Source of the DNA: an uncultured Catenibacterium sp.
GTDB lineage: Bacteria; Bacillota_I; Bacilli_A; Erysipelotrichales; Coprobacillaceae
DNA: 8,002 nt
Direction: 5' to 3'
Assembly (NCBI GenBank): GCA_900540685.1
Contig: UQGS01000070.1
Span: forward strand, 1-8,002
The position numbers and the translations under genes are program-made. The notes below the pieces were generated by a model, which had not been told where the DNA came from, did not search any database, and worked only from the letters and a program-made list of their open reading frames with translations. Shown here in pieces: positions 1 to 6,605 of the stretch (position 1 is the first letter of the stretch; each line of letters opens with the position of its first letter).

Positions 1-1622
1 TTTGACTCCACTTCGGCTCCTTTCGGCTCAACTTTGGCTCCTTTTGACTCCACTTCGACTCCTTTTGGCTCCACTTTGGCTCCTTTTAGCCCAACTTCGG
101 CTCCTTTCGGCTCAACTTTGGCTCCTTTTGGCCCAACTTCGGCTCCTTTTTGCCCAACTTTGGCTCCCTTTTCGCCAACTTTGGCTCCTTTTTCGTCAAC
201 TTCGGCTCCCTTTTCGCCAACTTTAGCTCCTTTTGGATCAACTTTGGCTCCTTTTTCGTCAACTTCGGCTCCTTTTGACTCCACTTCGGCTCCTTTTGAC
301 TCCACTTCGGCTCCTTTCGGCTCAACTTTGGCTCCTTTTGACTCCACTTTGGCTCCTTTTGGCTCCTTTTCTATAAATGCTTCATGCACAAATAATCTAG
401 TTATAAAATAATTATGCCCTTCATCCGTTTCAAATTCAGGTTTTGGAGATCCATTTTCTTCAAGTGCACTTAATATCTTTCCAAAGCCCGTATTCCTACC
501 CTCTGTTAAATGTAATTCCTTGAGAATATCTCCTATTCGACGATTCCTATATCTACGATTTGAAACCCTGTACTGTTTAAGTCCTTCTTGTGTCACTGAA
601 CGATCTGGGCCTGGAAAGCTTACTATTTCAATCATATTTTTTTCAACTCTAACCTCGATAGGTTCTCTAATATCATACGCACGATGATAGACCGCGTTCG
701 CAAGTGCTTCTTCTAATGCGGCATACGGATAATTAAAAACCCAATCAGATTCTGCTTTATCTGCACTTTTTACTATTTTTTTACTCACGATTGAATTTTT
801 TATGAATTGTAACGCTTCTCTAAGTTGATGATGAATTGGTCCTTTAAATGTATTTTCTATTATATTATCTCCGCCTAAACCATCAGGAAATTGAACAACA
901 TCAATCTGTGTAAAAGGAAAGAATTTATCAGGCTGTGCACAGAAAAACATTAACCCTACATTCTTAGGTTTAACGTATTCCGGAAGTATACTAATAATAT
1001 TCATGTCACTACATAATTCAGTGAAATCTCCAGTTATTGATTTTTCATATAATGAACTTCCTATTTCTCTCAGATAATTCTGAATCAAAGTTATATTCAG
1101 ATCAGTTATTTCTGCTTGATGATTTACTCTATCATCAAACGGCACCCTATTTGCTAGATTAAATAAATCCTTTTCTTCATCATCAGATGGTGCCACAGTA
1201 TTTGAAGCTTTACGAATATAATGTATTCTCTCTTTATTATTTCTCTCCATTGTCTTTGGCGATGAGTATGGTCTATTATCACCACCTGGACACCATATTA
1301 CAATAAAATACTTACCTTGATATTTTTCAACACTAATTATTGGTGTATAAGACGGTCTAAGAAGTTTGCATTTCGCAAAAATATTTTTCTGGAAAGAATC
1401 TAATTTTTCAGATGGTACTCCCTTTAGTGGATAAATAGGTCTTCCATTCACTTCCTGCACTCCAATGATAATATATCCACCGCCCCAATTATCAAGATCA
1501 TTCGCAAATGCACATATAGTTTTCAAAGATGCTGCTGGATCCCAAGTTTGTTTTAATTCAATTCTTGCCCATTCAACAACATCCCCAGACAATAATGTTT
1601 TAATACTTGTTGGTATTGCCAT
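1..1622 (-). CDS. AlbA_2 / GHKL-type ATP-binding regulator with heptapeptide-repeat tail (partial, 3' end beyond left edge)
   Basis: The minus-strand frame is open from ATG 1622-1620 to the window edge, giving 540 residues and no stop. GGAGG at 1633-1637, 10 nt upstream, supports this start. Residues about 15-140 form an AlbA_2 (Schlafen-like) domain: IELKQTW near 21-27, then AFANDL and a glycine-rich GGGYIIIG near 47-54. Residues about 300-390 match HATPase_c_4: EEALANAVYHRAY at 304-316 is the GHKL N-box (Glu305, Asn309), followed by SFPGPDRS, NRRYRNRRIGD and TEGRNTGFGK. From residue 422 the protein becomes 17 tandem heptads, KGA(K/E)V followed by two variable residues. From memory, relatives carry a variable repetitive stretch here and then often a winged helix; that end lies outside the window. 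Proteins of this family are usually annotated as putative ATP-binding transcriptional regulators, and no target is known. The gene is monocistronic as far as can be seen and diverges from the L,D-transpeptidase. Confidence 0.88.
   Translation of the reverse strand, partial: MAIPTSIKTLLSGDVVEWARIELKQTWDPAASLKTICAFANDLDNWGGGYIIIGVQEVNGRPIYPLKGVPSEKLDSFQKNIFAKCKLLRPSYTPIISVEKYQGKYFIVIWCPGGDNRPYSSPKTMERNNKERIHYIRKASNTVAPSDDEEKDLFNLANRVPFDDRVNHQAEITDLNITLIQNYLREIGSSLYEKSITGDFTELCSDMNIISILPEYVKPKNVGLMFFCAQPDKFFPFTQIDVVQFPDGLGGDNIIENTFKGPIHHQLREALQFIKNSIVSKKIVKSADKAESDWVFNYPYAALEEALANAVYHRAYDIREPIEVRVEKNMIEIVSFPGPDRSVTQEGLKQYRVSNRRYRNRRIGDILKELHLTEGRNTGFGKILSALEENGSPKPEFETDEGHNYFITRLFVHEAFIEKEPKGAKVESKGAKVEPKGAEVESKGAEVESKGAEVDEKGAKVDPKGAKVGEKGAEVDEKGAKVGEKGAKVGQKGAEVGPKGAKVEPKGAEVGLKGAKVEPKGVEVESKGAKVEPKGAEVES
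3..359 (-). repeat. 21-bp tandem repeat, 17 in-frame copies encoding KGA(K/E)Vxx heptads
   Basis: Seventeen exact 21-bp units run from 359 to 3 on the minus strand, and an 18th begins at the edge. The first five codons are nearly fixed (AAR GGA GCY RAA GTK). The sixth varies within GAG/GAC/GGC/GGG (Glu, Asp or Gly), or Glu/Gly by a single base. The seventh varies freely among Ser, Pro, Glu, Gln and Leu. One copy has Val in place of Ala (KGVEVES). Because the unit is a multiple of three, gain or loss of copies keeps the frame. Ala and Val at positions 3 and 5 do not give the 3-4 spacing of a coiled coil. With Gly and Pro in many units, an extended or disordered tail is more likely. The true copy number cannot be given because the array is cut by the window. 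Confidence 0.95.
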
Positions 1623-1644
1623 ATAGTCACATCCTCCATACTAT

Positions 1645-1650
1645 TTTATA
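1645..1650 (-). promoter_or_regulatory. Weak candidate -10 box for the AlbA_2 gene
   Basis: On the minus strand TATAAA at 1645-1650 is the nearest -10-like hexamer to the start codon. No recognisable -35 lies 16-18 nt upstream, and the predicted leader would put the GGAGG almost at the transcript 5' end. The true promoter may be further up, in the A/T-rich 1660-1800 stretch, which holds no other feature I can support. Confidence 0.2.
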
Positions 1651-1843
1651 CTCCAATATTTGACGAATTGCTTATTTAAGAGAGAATATTTTCGAATCAC
1701 CTATACATGTTTTTTTGTATATTCTTTGTCATTACACACAACGTACTAACAATCACACCTCACTATTCATTCATAAATAAATAAGTTAAAACTAATTTCT
1801 TTTGTACAAGTTGTGTATTTTTAAGTCATTTCACAAATCTTGA

Positions 1844-1872
1844 TTTACCTTTTTACAAATGTTTGCTATAAT
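1844..1872 (+). promoter_or_regulatory. Promoter of the L,D-transpeptidase gene (extended -10)
   Basis: A perfect TATAAT at 1867-1872 is preceded by TGC, giving an extended -10. TTTACC at 1844-1849 is a 4/6 match to the -35 with 17-nt spacing. Transcription would begin near 1879, giving a leader of roughly 35 nt that contains the AAGGGAG ribosome binding site at 1896-1902. This fits a housekeeping sigma-A type promoter; I saw no clear WalR-like tandem box. Confidence 0.72.
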
Positions 1873-1913
1873 CATTGAATTAGGAAGGGTAGTATAAGGG
1901 AGATAAAGATAAC

Positions 1914-3377
1914 ATGACAAATATGCAGAAAAGAAATAAGATTATCGTGATTATTGTATCTGTACTCGTGATTCTTGGATTATCAGTGTTCCTCTATATT
2001 AATCATTTGGGTACAGCTTATAGTGATCGATTCTTACCTTCAACTTATATTAATGATGTAAATGTAGGTAAGTTAAGTGTTGCAGATGCAGAAAAGAAGA
2101 TTGCTGAAAATCAGATGAACTACACTTTAAAATTGAAGTTCAGAAATAAGACGACTGAAACTATTTCCGCAAAAGAAATCAATATGAGTTATGTTCCTGA
2201 TGGACAGGTTGAAGCATTATTGAAGAAGCAGGATTCATTTACATGGTTCAAGAACTACTTATTCAATCATAAGGGAAACAAGAAGACTATTCAGACTAAA
2301 GCTTCCTATGATGAAAATAAGTTAAAGACTGTTCTTTATGAAAAGAATCAGGTAAAAGATGAAAACCAGGTAGCTCCTACAGATGCACGTTTGAAGTATA
2401 AAAACAATGCATTTACTGTAGAAAAGGAAAAAGCTGGTAATAGCTTAAATAAAGAAACTGTTTTTGAAGCTGTGAAACAAGCTGTAGGTTCACAAAAGAC
2501 AAGCTTAAATGTTGCAAAAGTAAAGGATGCTTATAAAGTTCCTGGAAAAACAACTGAAACTGTTAAAGCTGAAGCTGAAACATTAAATAAATATTTAAAG
2601 ACTTCTATTACTTATGAACTACCTAACAACCAGAGTGAAGTCTTAAATAGTGAAAAGTTATTAACATGGCTTGTAAAGAATGAAGATGGTACTTATAGCT
2701 ATAACGAAGATACTTGGAATAAACGTATGAAGAGTTATGTTTATACATTATCTACTAAAGCCAACACTGTCGGTAAGACACATACATTTAATGCGACTGG
2801 ATTAGGTGTAAGAACAGTAAGTGGTGGTACTTATGGTTACAAGATGAACCAGACAGAAGAAATCGCAAAGATTAAAGAAGAATTAAATGCGGGCAAAGAA
2901 GTAAAGAGAATGCCTTGTTATAGTGCTAAAGAACAGTCTACTGAGAACTATGGGCTTGGTGGCAACTATATTGAAGTTGACTTATCACGTCAGCATGTAT
3001 GGATTTATAAGAATGGTCAGTGTGTTCTTCAGTCAGATTGTGTATCAGGTAAGATGACAAATGATCGTTATACTCCAGCTGGTACATATTATATTTATTC
3101 TAAAGAACGTAATAGAGTATTAAGAGGTACTAAGGATCCTGTTACAGGTAAGTATCCTTATGAATCTCCTGTAAGTTATTGGATGCCATTCAATAGAGGT
3201 ATTGGTTTCCATGATGCAAACTGGAGAAAACAATTCGGTGGTAACCTTTATGTTGCTAGTGGTTCACATGGATGTGTTAACCTTCCAGTAAGTTTTGCAG
3301 GTACTATGTACAATACAATTACAACTGGTATGCCAGTAGTCGTTTACTACTCACAGGGTTATACATTAAATGGTTAA
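1914..3377 (+). CDS. Membrane-anchored L,D-transpeptidase (YkuD family) with peptidoglycan-binding region
   Basis: The 487-residue protein builds peptidoglycan crosslinks with a cysteine L,D-transpeptidase mechanism (3-3 links or attachment to stem peptides), acting outside the membrane. Residues 9-29 form one membrane helix after a short Lys/Arg-rich N-terminus, so it is a type II anchored protein. Residues about 50-300 are a long extracellular part of PG_binding_4 type, beginning with VGKLSVADAEKKI. The C-terminal YkuD domain spans about 350-480. Its catalytic signature is visible: His433 in GFHDA, then Ser451-His452-Gly453-Cys454 in GSHGCVNLP, with Cys454 as nucleophile. The start is ATG 1914, with AAGGGAG 11 nt upstream; an in-frame ATG at 1923 has poorer spacing. 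The gene has its own promoter and a terminator right after the stop, so it appears monocistronic. All key residues of the family are present. The exact acceptor in this organism is inference. Confidence 0.93.
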   Translation: MTNMQKRNKIIVIIVSVLVILGLSVFLYINHLGTAYSDRFLPSTYINDVNVGKLSVADAEKKIAENQMNYTLKLKFRNKTTETISAKEINMSYVPDGQVEALLKKQDSFTWFKNYLFNHKGNKKTIQTKASYDENKLKTVLYEKNQVKDENQVAPTDARLKYKNNAFTVEKEKAGNSLNKETVFEAVKQAVGSQKTSLNVAKVKDAYKVPGKTTETVKAEAETLNKYLKTSITYELPNNQSEVLNSEKLLTWLVKNEDGTYSYNEDTWNKRMKSYVYTLSTKANTVGKTHTFNATGLGVRTVSGGTYGYKMNQTEEIAKIKEELNAGKEVKRMPCYSAKEQSTENYGLGGNYIEVDLSRQHVWIYKNGQCVLQSDCVSGKMTNDRYTPAGTYYIYSKERNRVLRGTKDPVTGKYPYESPVSYWMPFNRGIGFHDANWRKQFGGNLYVASGSHGCVNLPVSFAGTMYNTITTGMPVVVYYSQGYTLNG

Positions 3378-3385
3378 AAAAAACG

Positions 3386-3413
3386 AGTCATGCACGTGTG
3401 CATGACTTTTTTT
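3386..3413 (+). terminator. Intrinsic terminator after the L,D-transpeptidase gene
   Basis: A perfect 10-bp stem (AGTCATGCAC at 3386-3395, GTGCATGACT at 3398-3407) is followed by a run of seven T, 3407-3413. It starts 9 nt after the stop codon. The two-base centre means the tip probably opens to a four-base loop. An A-run lies just upstream, but on the plus strand this serves the L,D-transpeptidase gene. Confidence 0.92.
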
Positions 3414-3442
3414 CTGCCCTTATATTACCATATTTTCGGCTA

Positions 3443-3477
3443 TTTTTCAATTCTTGTTCTTTTTTAGAATATATGAT
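3443..3477 (+). promoter_or_regulatory. Weak candidate promoter for the overlapping DUF pair
   Basis: A terminator precedes this gap, so a promoter is expected here. The -10-like hexamers TAGAAT (3465-3470) and TATGAT (3472-3477) are present. The best -35 partner, TTTTCA at 3444-3449, is only 15 nt from TAGAAT. The assignment is therefore loose. Confidence 0.28.
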
Positions 3478-3500
3478 ATTAAGAATAGCAGGAGGTGCCT

Positions 3501-3842
3501 ATGAATCAAATTATTCAACATCGTACACTAAGCAAAAGAGAAAAAATGATTTTGACTAATCATTTGATCAAGGTATGTAGAAAACTATATTGGATAGAAA
3601 CTGATCCGGAAAAAGTAGTATTTATCACTGAACCTTTTCTTAGCTATTCGACTCTATCTCATTTGAAGCATATCATCACAATGTTTTATGTCATTAGAAG
3701 TAAGATGAGCATGACTACCAGTGATGAGCATATTAGAAATATGCTTTATGAATATCAATCTATCAATCGTGTGATAGACATATTATTGAAAGAAGGTGGA
3801 ACTTATCGAACTCAGACTATTAGATACAGAGAAGAATTATGA
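3501..3842 (+). CDS. Small uncharacterised protein, DUF6323-like, first of an overlapping pair
   Basis: The product has 113 residues. The start is ATG 3501, because AGGAGG at 3490-3495 sits 5 nt before it; a GTG at 3495 is in frame but overlaps that Shine-Dalgarno. The protein is mostly helical, with no signal peptide or membrane segment, so it should be cytoplasmic. Visible pieces are LSKREKMILTNHL near 9-21, ITEPFLSYSTLSHL near 42-55, and MFYVIRSKM followed by SDEHIRNML near 60-81, ending in IRYREEL. This pattern, together with the partner gene, reminds me of DUF6323, a small Firmicutes family seen next to DUF6179. That is a recall-based match, not a search result. No function is known to me. 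The last 47 nt overlap the next gene in another frame, which suggests translational coupling. The natural-looking C-terminus argues against truncation. Confidence 0.8.
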   Translation: MNQIIQHRTLSKREKMILTNHLIKVCRKLYWIETDPEKVVFITEPFLSYSTLSHLKHIITMFYVIRSKMSMTTSDEHIRNMLYEYQSINRVIDILLKEGGTYRTQTIRYREEL

Positions 3843-4908
3843 TCCTTCTCTCGTTAAAGAGCTTATTTCCCATTACAACCATAATCAAAGTACATCTATT
3901 TCTTTAGATGACTTCAAGCATATCCTAGATACTATCGATTATATTCTAGAACATGGAGAAACTTTAGAAGAAGGGATTCAATCTATACAATCTGATATCA
4001 AAGAAATACAAAGAATCTATGAAAGTATAAAGATACTTCCTATCAATAATGAAAAGTATTTGAATGTTTTAGAAAAACAGATTCCTTTCTTTATTCAATC
4101 TGTTACAAGTGAGGATGACTTATTTCATTATTGCGATATTTCTGTAGATCTAGATTATCCTCTTATTGATGGTATTCCTCTCTATCATGATATGTATCAT
4201 CTAAGAGGAACTGATTTAATACTTTACTATTTGAAGAGGTTAAGTGAAGAGAATTATTTCTGCAGCCTATTTCATGATTTAGACATATTTATTGAATCAT
4301 ATGAGAAGACTATTAAGACATCTATATATGACTTACAGGTCAATTTCTTTGAATTAGTGGTTCATCAATGTATTGCGCATATATCTATTTATAAGTCTCC
4401 TGGACTAATCATTCATGATCAAAGAGAAGTAAAAGACATAAGTTCTATTGTTGATTCTTTCAATTATCCTATGATTGATTTATTTAATGAGAGAATTATT
4501 GCTTCTTTCGATACTATTCCTATTATTTATCCACAGGATACCTATCAAATATCCTTTAATCACGAAGGAGCTGACTTCTATGAAATACTCAATCAGTTTG
4601 AATATTCTAGAGACATCTCATTGTTAAGACAATTAAGTATCTATGATCTCATTGACTTCCTTGAACAGGATATTCTCACTGAAAAAGAATATGATAGTTT
4701 CTATGATTCGTTAAACGCAATAGAGATAGTCTCTATCCTGAAGCTTATTCTTCCTGAACTTGATACATTTCTACATAAAATAAACATAGATGAGCTTATT
4801 AATGAGTTGGATCCATCTATTACATATCAAGAAGTGCTGTCCCATTTTATTACAACAGAAGTACTCAACACTTATCATCAATACGAAAAAAAAGAAGATT
4901 CTTTTTAG
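3796..4908 (+). CDS. Uncharacterised DUF6179-like protein, second of the overlapping pair
   Basis: The product has 370 residues and begins at GTG 3796, the only plausible start: an in-frame TGA lies at 3787-3789 and the first ATG is near residue 133. AGAAGG abuts the GTG with no proper spacing, so initiation probably depends on ribosomes arriving from the upstream gene, which ends 47 nt inside this one. The protein is acidic and helix-rich, with no signal peptide or membrane helix. The region around residues 119-148 has DYPLIDGIPLYHDMY and then DLILYYLKRL, and near 25-37 lies HYNHNQSTSISLD. Both remind me of DUF6179, which is about 450-500 residues in many genomes, so this copy would be somewhat short. 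I do not recognise a catalytic motif and propose no function. The gene's last codons form one arm of the hairpin that terminates the convergent NlpC/P60 gene. Confidence 0.8.
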   Translation: MELIELRLLDTEKNYDPSLVKELISHYNHNQSTSISLDDFKHILDTIDYILEHGETLEEGIQSIQSDIKEIQRIYESIKILPINNEKYLNVLEKQIPFFIQSVTSEDDLFHYCDISVDLDYPLIDGIPLYHDMYHLRGTDLILYYLKRLSEENYFCSLFHDLDIFIESYEKTIKTSIYDLQVNFFELVVHQCIAHISIYKSPGLIIHDQREVKDISSIVDSFNYPMIDLFNERIIASFDTIPIIYPQDTYQISFNHEGADFYEILNQFEYSRDISLLRQLSIYDLIDFLEQDILTEKEYDSFYDSLNAIEIVSILKLILPELDTFLHKINIDELINELDPSITYQEVLSHFITTEVLNTYHQYEKKEDSF

Positions 4909-4917
4909 AATCTTCTT
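4885..4917 (-). terminator. Terminator of the NlpC/P60 gene, inside the 3' end of the convergent gene
   Basis: AAGAAGATTCT (4892-4902) pairs perfectly with AGAATCTTCTT (4907-4917) around a four-base loop, an 11-bp stem. Read on the minus strand it is followed by T8 (the A-run 4886-4893, partly shared with the stem base). On the plus strand the downstream sequence is only a poor T-tract, so it is mainly a minus-strand terminator. It also includes the stop codon of the plus-strand gene. Confidence 0.85.
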
Positions 4918-6445
4918 ATCTTCTACCTGCTCCTGCATAATGTGCAGAATAATATCCACTATTTAATGAAGAAATAGTAACACCTGTCTTAGAGTTTGCA
5001 GCATGGATGAACTGTCCACCACCAATGTAGATACCTACATGTGAGATACCAGACTTATAAGTTCCAGCGAAGAATACTAAGTCACCAGGAGTTAAACCTT
5101 CCTTAGATACTCTTGCAGTTCCACTATACTGAGCTGCTGCAGTTCTAGGTAATGATTTACCATTCTGACTATATACCCAAGAAGTGAATCCTGAACAGTC
5201 AAATACTGTTGGTCCAGAAGCACCCATACGATATGCACAGCCAAGTCTTGAACGTGCTGTTCCAATGATACCACCCTGTGCAGTGCCTCCGCCAAGACCA
5301 CCAAAGTTATAGCTTCCGCCTTTGTTGCTCTTGTTGTTCTTATTGTTAGTTTTTACTTGTACTACTGGTGCAGCAGATACATTGATTTTTGCACTTGTTT
5401 CAGATCTATTACCAGCATTATCAGTAACTCTGTAATAAACACGATAAGCGCCAGCTTTGTTTGTATTAACAGTTCCAGTAATTTCTACTTTACCTGTTAC
5501 ATCACCATCTAAGTTATCGATAGCTGATGCTAAGTTTGATTTAGGATCAAATGAAGTACCATACTTCACATCTACATTATCGCTCTTTAATGTAATTGCT
5601 GGTGCAGCCATATCTGCTACTCTTACTTCATAATCATTTGAAGTCTGGTTTCCAGAACCATCTGTTGCAGTTACCTTGATTGGCTGTGCATCAGTCATAT
5701 TTCTAGTATCTACATTACCTTCTACAGTAACTGTAGGGTTTACATCATAGTTATCCTTAATATCAACATAGTTGTTAATATCGAAACCATCACCATAGTT
5801 AACAGTGATATTACCATTCTTTAAATTCATTTCTGGCGCAATTGTATCACCAACATTGAATGTAAAGTCTTTTTCTGCTTTATTACCTGCGTTATCTTCT
5901 ACAGTTGCATGAATCACCTGTTCACCTAAAACAGATGTATCTAAACCACGATCGAAAGTAATGAAGTCAGAAACATCACCATCTACATTATCAGTTGCTT
6001 TGATGTACTGTTTTAAATCATTGTTGCCATTTGCTTCAACATCAATAACATATCCATCATTATTTACTGATTCTAATGCAGGTGCTTCTGTATCAACAAC
6101 TTTAACTTCAACTTCTTTTGTTGTTTCGTTATTGAATGCATCCTTTACAGTAACATTTACTTTATAAGAACCAATCTGATCCTTCTGATATGCACTATCA
6201 TTAATTTCTGTTTTAATAACACTTACTGTGTCTCTATTATCTGATACAGTAAAGTCGCTTGCTTTTAATTCTGTACCATAAGGTACAACTAATTTATTTG
6301 AATGAACAACAGGTGCTGTTCTATCAGCTGCTGCATAACCAACTAATGCAAATGCTGAAATAGCGACTACTGGAATAAACATTGTCTTCTGAGTTTTAAT
6401 ACGGTCTACCATGAAATCTACAACTTCTCTAGTCTTCTTATCCAT
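4916..6445 (-). CDS. Exported NlpC/P60 peptidoglycan endopeptidase with four Ig-like domains
   Basis: The product has 509 residues. The start is ATG 6445-6443, because AAGGGAG at 6454-6460 sits 8 nt upstream; the longer frame begins at a TTG (6472) ahead of this Shine-Dalgarno. Residues about 22-40 (FIPVVAISAFALVGYAAA) form a signal peptide or anchor. Four domains of about 80 residues follow, each closed by an (A/T)xAP-type boundary near 44, 122, 204, 282 and 360. Their GD(V/A) and D(N/G)xGN motifs are typical of bacterial Ig-like (DUF5011-type) folds. A Asn/Lys/Ser-rich then Gly-rich linker leads to NlpC/P60 at about 392-509. Catalytic Cys417 lies in FDCSGF, His469 in SHVGIY and the third polar residue, His481, in FIHAAN. 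Such enzymes cut stem peptides, typically gamma-D-Glu to diamino acid bonds. The Ig stalk presumably positions the enzyme in the wall; its ligand is unknown. Confidence 0.93.
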   Translation of the reverse strand: MDKKTREVVDFMVDRIKTQKTMFIPVVAISAFALVGYAAADRTAPVVHSNKLVVPYGTELKASDFTVSDNRDTVSVIKTEINDSAYQKDQIGSYKVNVTVKDAFNNETTKEVEVKVVDTEAPALESVNNDGYVIDVEANGNNDLKQYIKATDNVDGDVSDFITFDRGLDTSVLGEQVIHATVEDNAGNKAEKDFTFNVGDTIAPEMNLKNGNITVNYGDGFDINNYVDIKDNYDVNPTVTVEGNVDTRNMTDAQPIKVTATDGSGNQTSNDYEVRVADMAAPAITLKSDNVDVKYGTSFDPKSNLASAIDNLDGDVTGKVEITGTVNTNKAGAYRVYYRVTDNAGNRSETSAKINVSAAPVVQVKTNNKNNKSNKGGSYNFGGLGGGTAQGGIIGTARSRLGCAYRMGASGPTVFDCSGFTSWVYSQNGKSLPRTAAAQYSGTARVSKEGLTPGDLVFFAGTYKSGISHVGIYIGGGQFIHAANSKTGVTISSLNSGYYSAHYAGAGRR

Positions 6446-6477
6446 GTAATCCACTCCCTTTCTTTTCGACAAGAATT

Positions 6478-6486
6478 ATTATATCA
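6478..6486 (-). promoter_or_regulatory. Extended -10 promoter of the NlpC/P60 gene
   Basis: On the minus strand TGA followed by TATAAT (6478-6483) forms an extended -10 element, about 32 nt before the start codon. The -35 region 17 nt upstream (CTTTAT at 6501-6506) is weak, as is usual when TGn is present. An A/T-rich inverted repeat lies just upstream at 6511-6531. Confidence 0.62.
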
Positions 6487-6510
6487 CTATGTACAAAAAA
6501 ATAAAGAACT

Positions 6511-6531
6511 TTCTTAAGATTTTTTTAAGAA
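6511..6531. repeat. A/T-rich inverted repeat upstream of the NlpC/P60 promoter
   Basis: TTCTTAA (6511-6517) and TTAAGAA (6525-6531) are perfect inverted repeats around a 7-nt spacer. They lie just upstream of the weak -35 position. The element could be a regulator site or simply A/T-rich chance; nothing in the sequence decides this. Confidence 0.4.
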
Positions 6532-6535
6532 ATAG

Positions 6536-6566
6536 AAAAAAGAGTTGAATATATCAACTCTTTTTT
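6536..6566 (-). terminator. Terminator after the MFS gene (symmetric hairpin)
   Basis: AAAAAAGAGTTGA (6536-6548) pairs with TCAACTCTTTTTT (6554-6566) around a 5-nt loop. The stem ends in A6/T6 on either strand, so it could stop transcription in both directions. It lies 40 nt after the MFS stop and upstream of the NlpC/P60 promoter, separating the two minus-strand genes. Confidence 0.85.
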
Positions 6567-6605
6567 GATTAAGAATTATTTAATAATGTTGTAAGAATTA
6601 TGATT

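Noticed and set aside
1..359. CRISPR array
   Set aside because: The units are contiguous with no spacers, and are in frame with a protein-coding gene.
2..411. Plus- and minus-strand open frames of 70-125 codons within the repeat array
   Set aside because: A 21-bp repeat without stop triplets keeps several frames open at once. Only the frame continuing the AlbA_2/GHKL domains has a start, a ribosome binding site and recognisable domains.
1806..1814. Short palindrome ACAAGTTGT upstream of the L,D-transpeptidase promoter
   Set aside because: It is only 9 bp in A/T-rich DNA, with no second copy at a meaningful spacing.
3495..3500. GTG at 3495 as the start of the first pair gene
   Set aside because: The GTG overlaps the AGGAGG Shine-Dalgarno; ATG 3501 has correct spacing.
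3790..3842. Frameshift joining the two DUF genes into one protein
   Set aside because: The first gene ends naturally and the second has a GTG start, with no clear slippery sequence in the overlap. A sequencing error or +1 shift is possible but not needed.
6446..6472. TTG at 6472 as the start of the NlpC/P60 gene, adding nine residues
   Set aside because: AAGGGAG lies inside that extension and points to ATG 6445.
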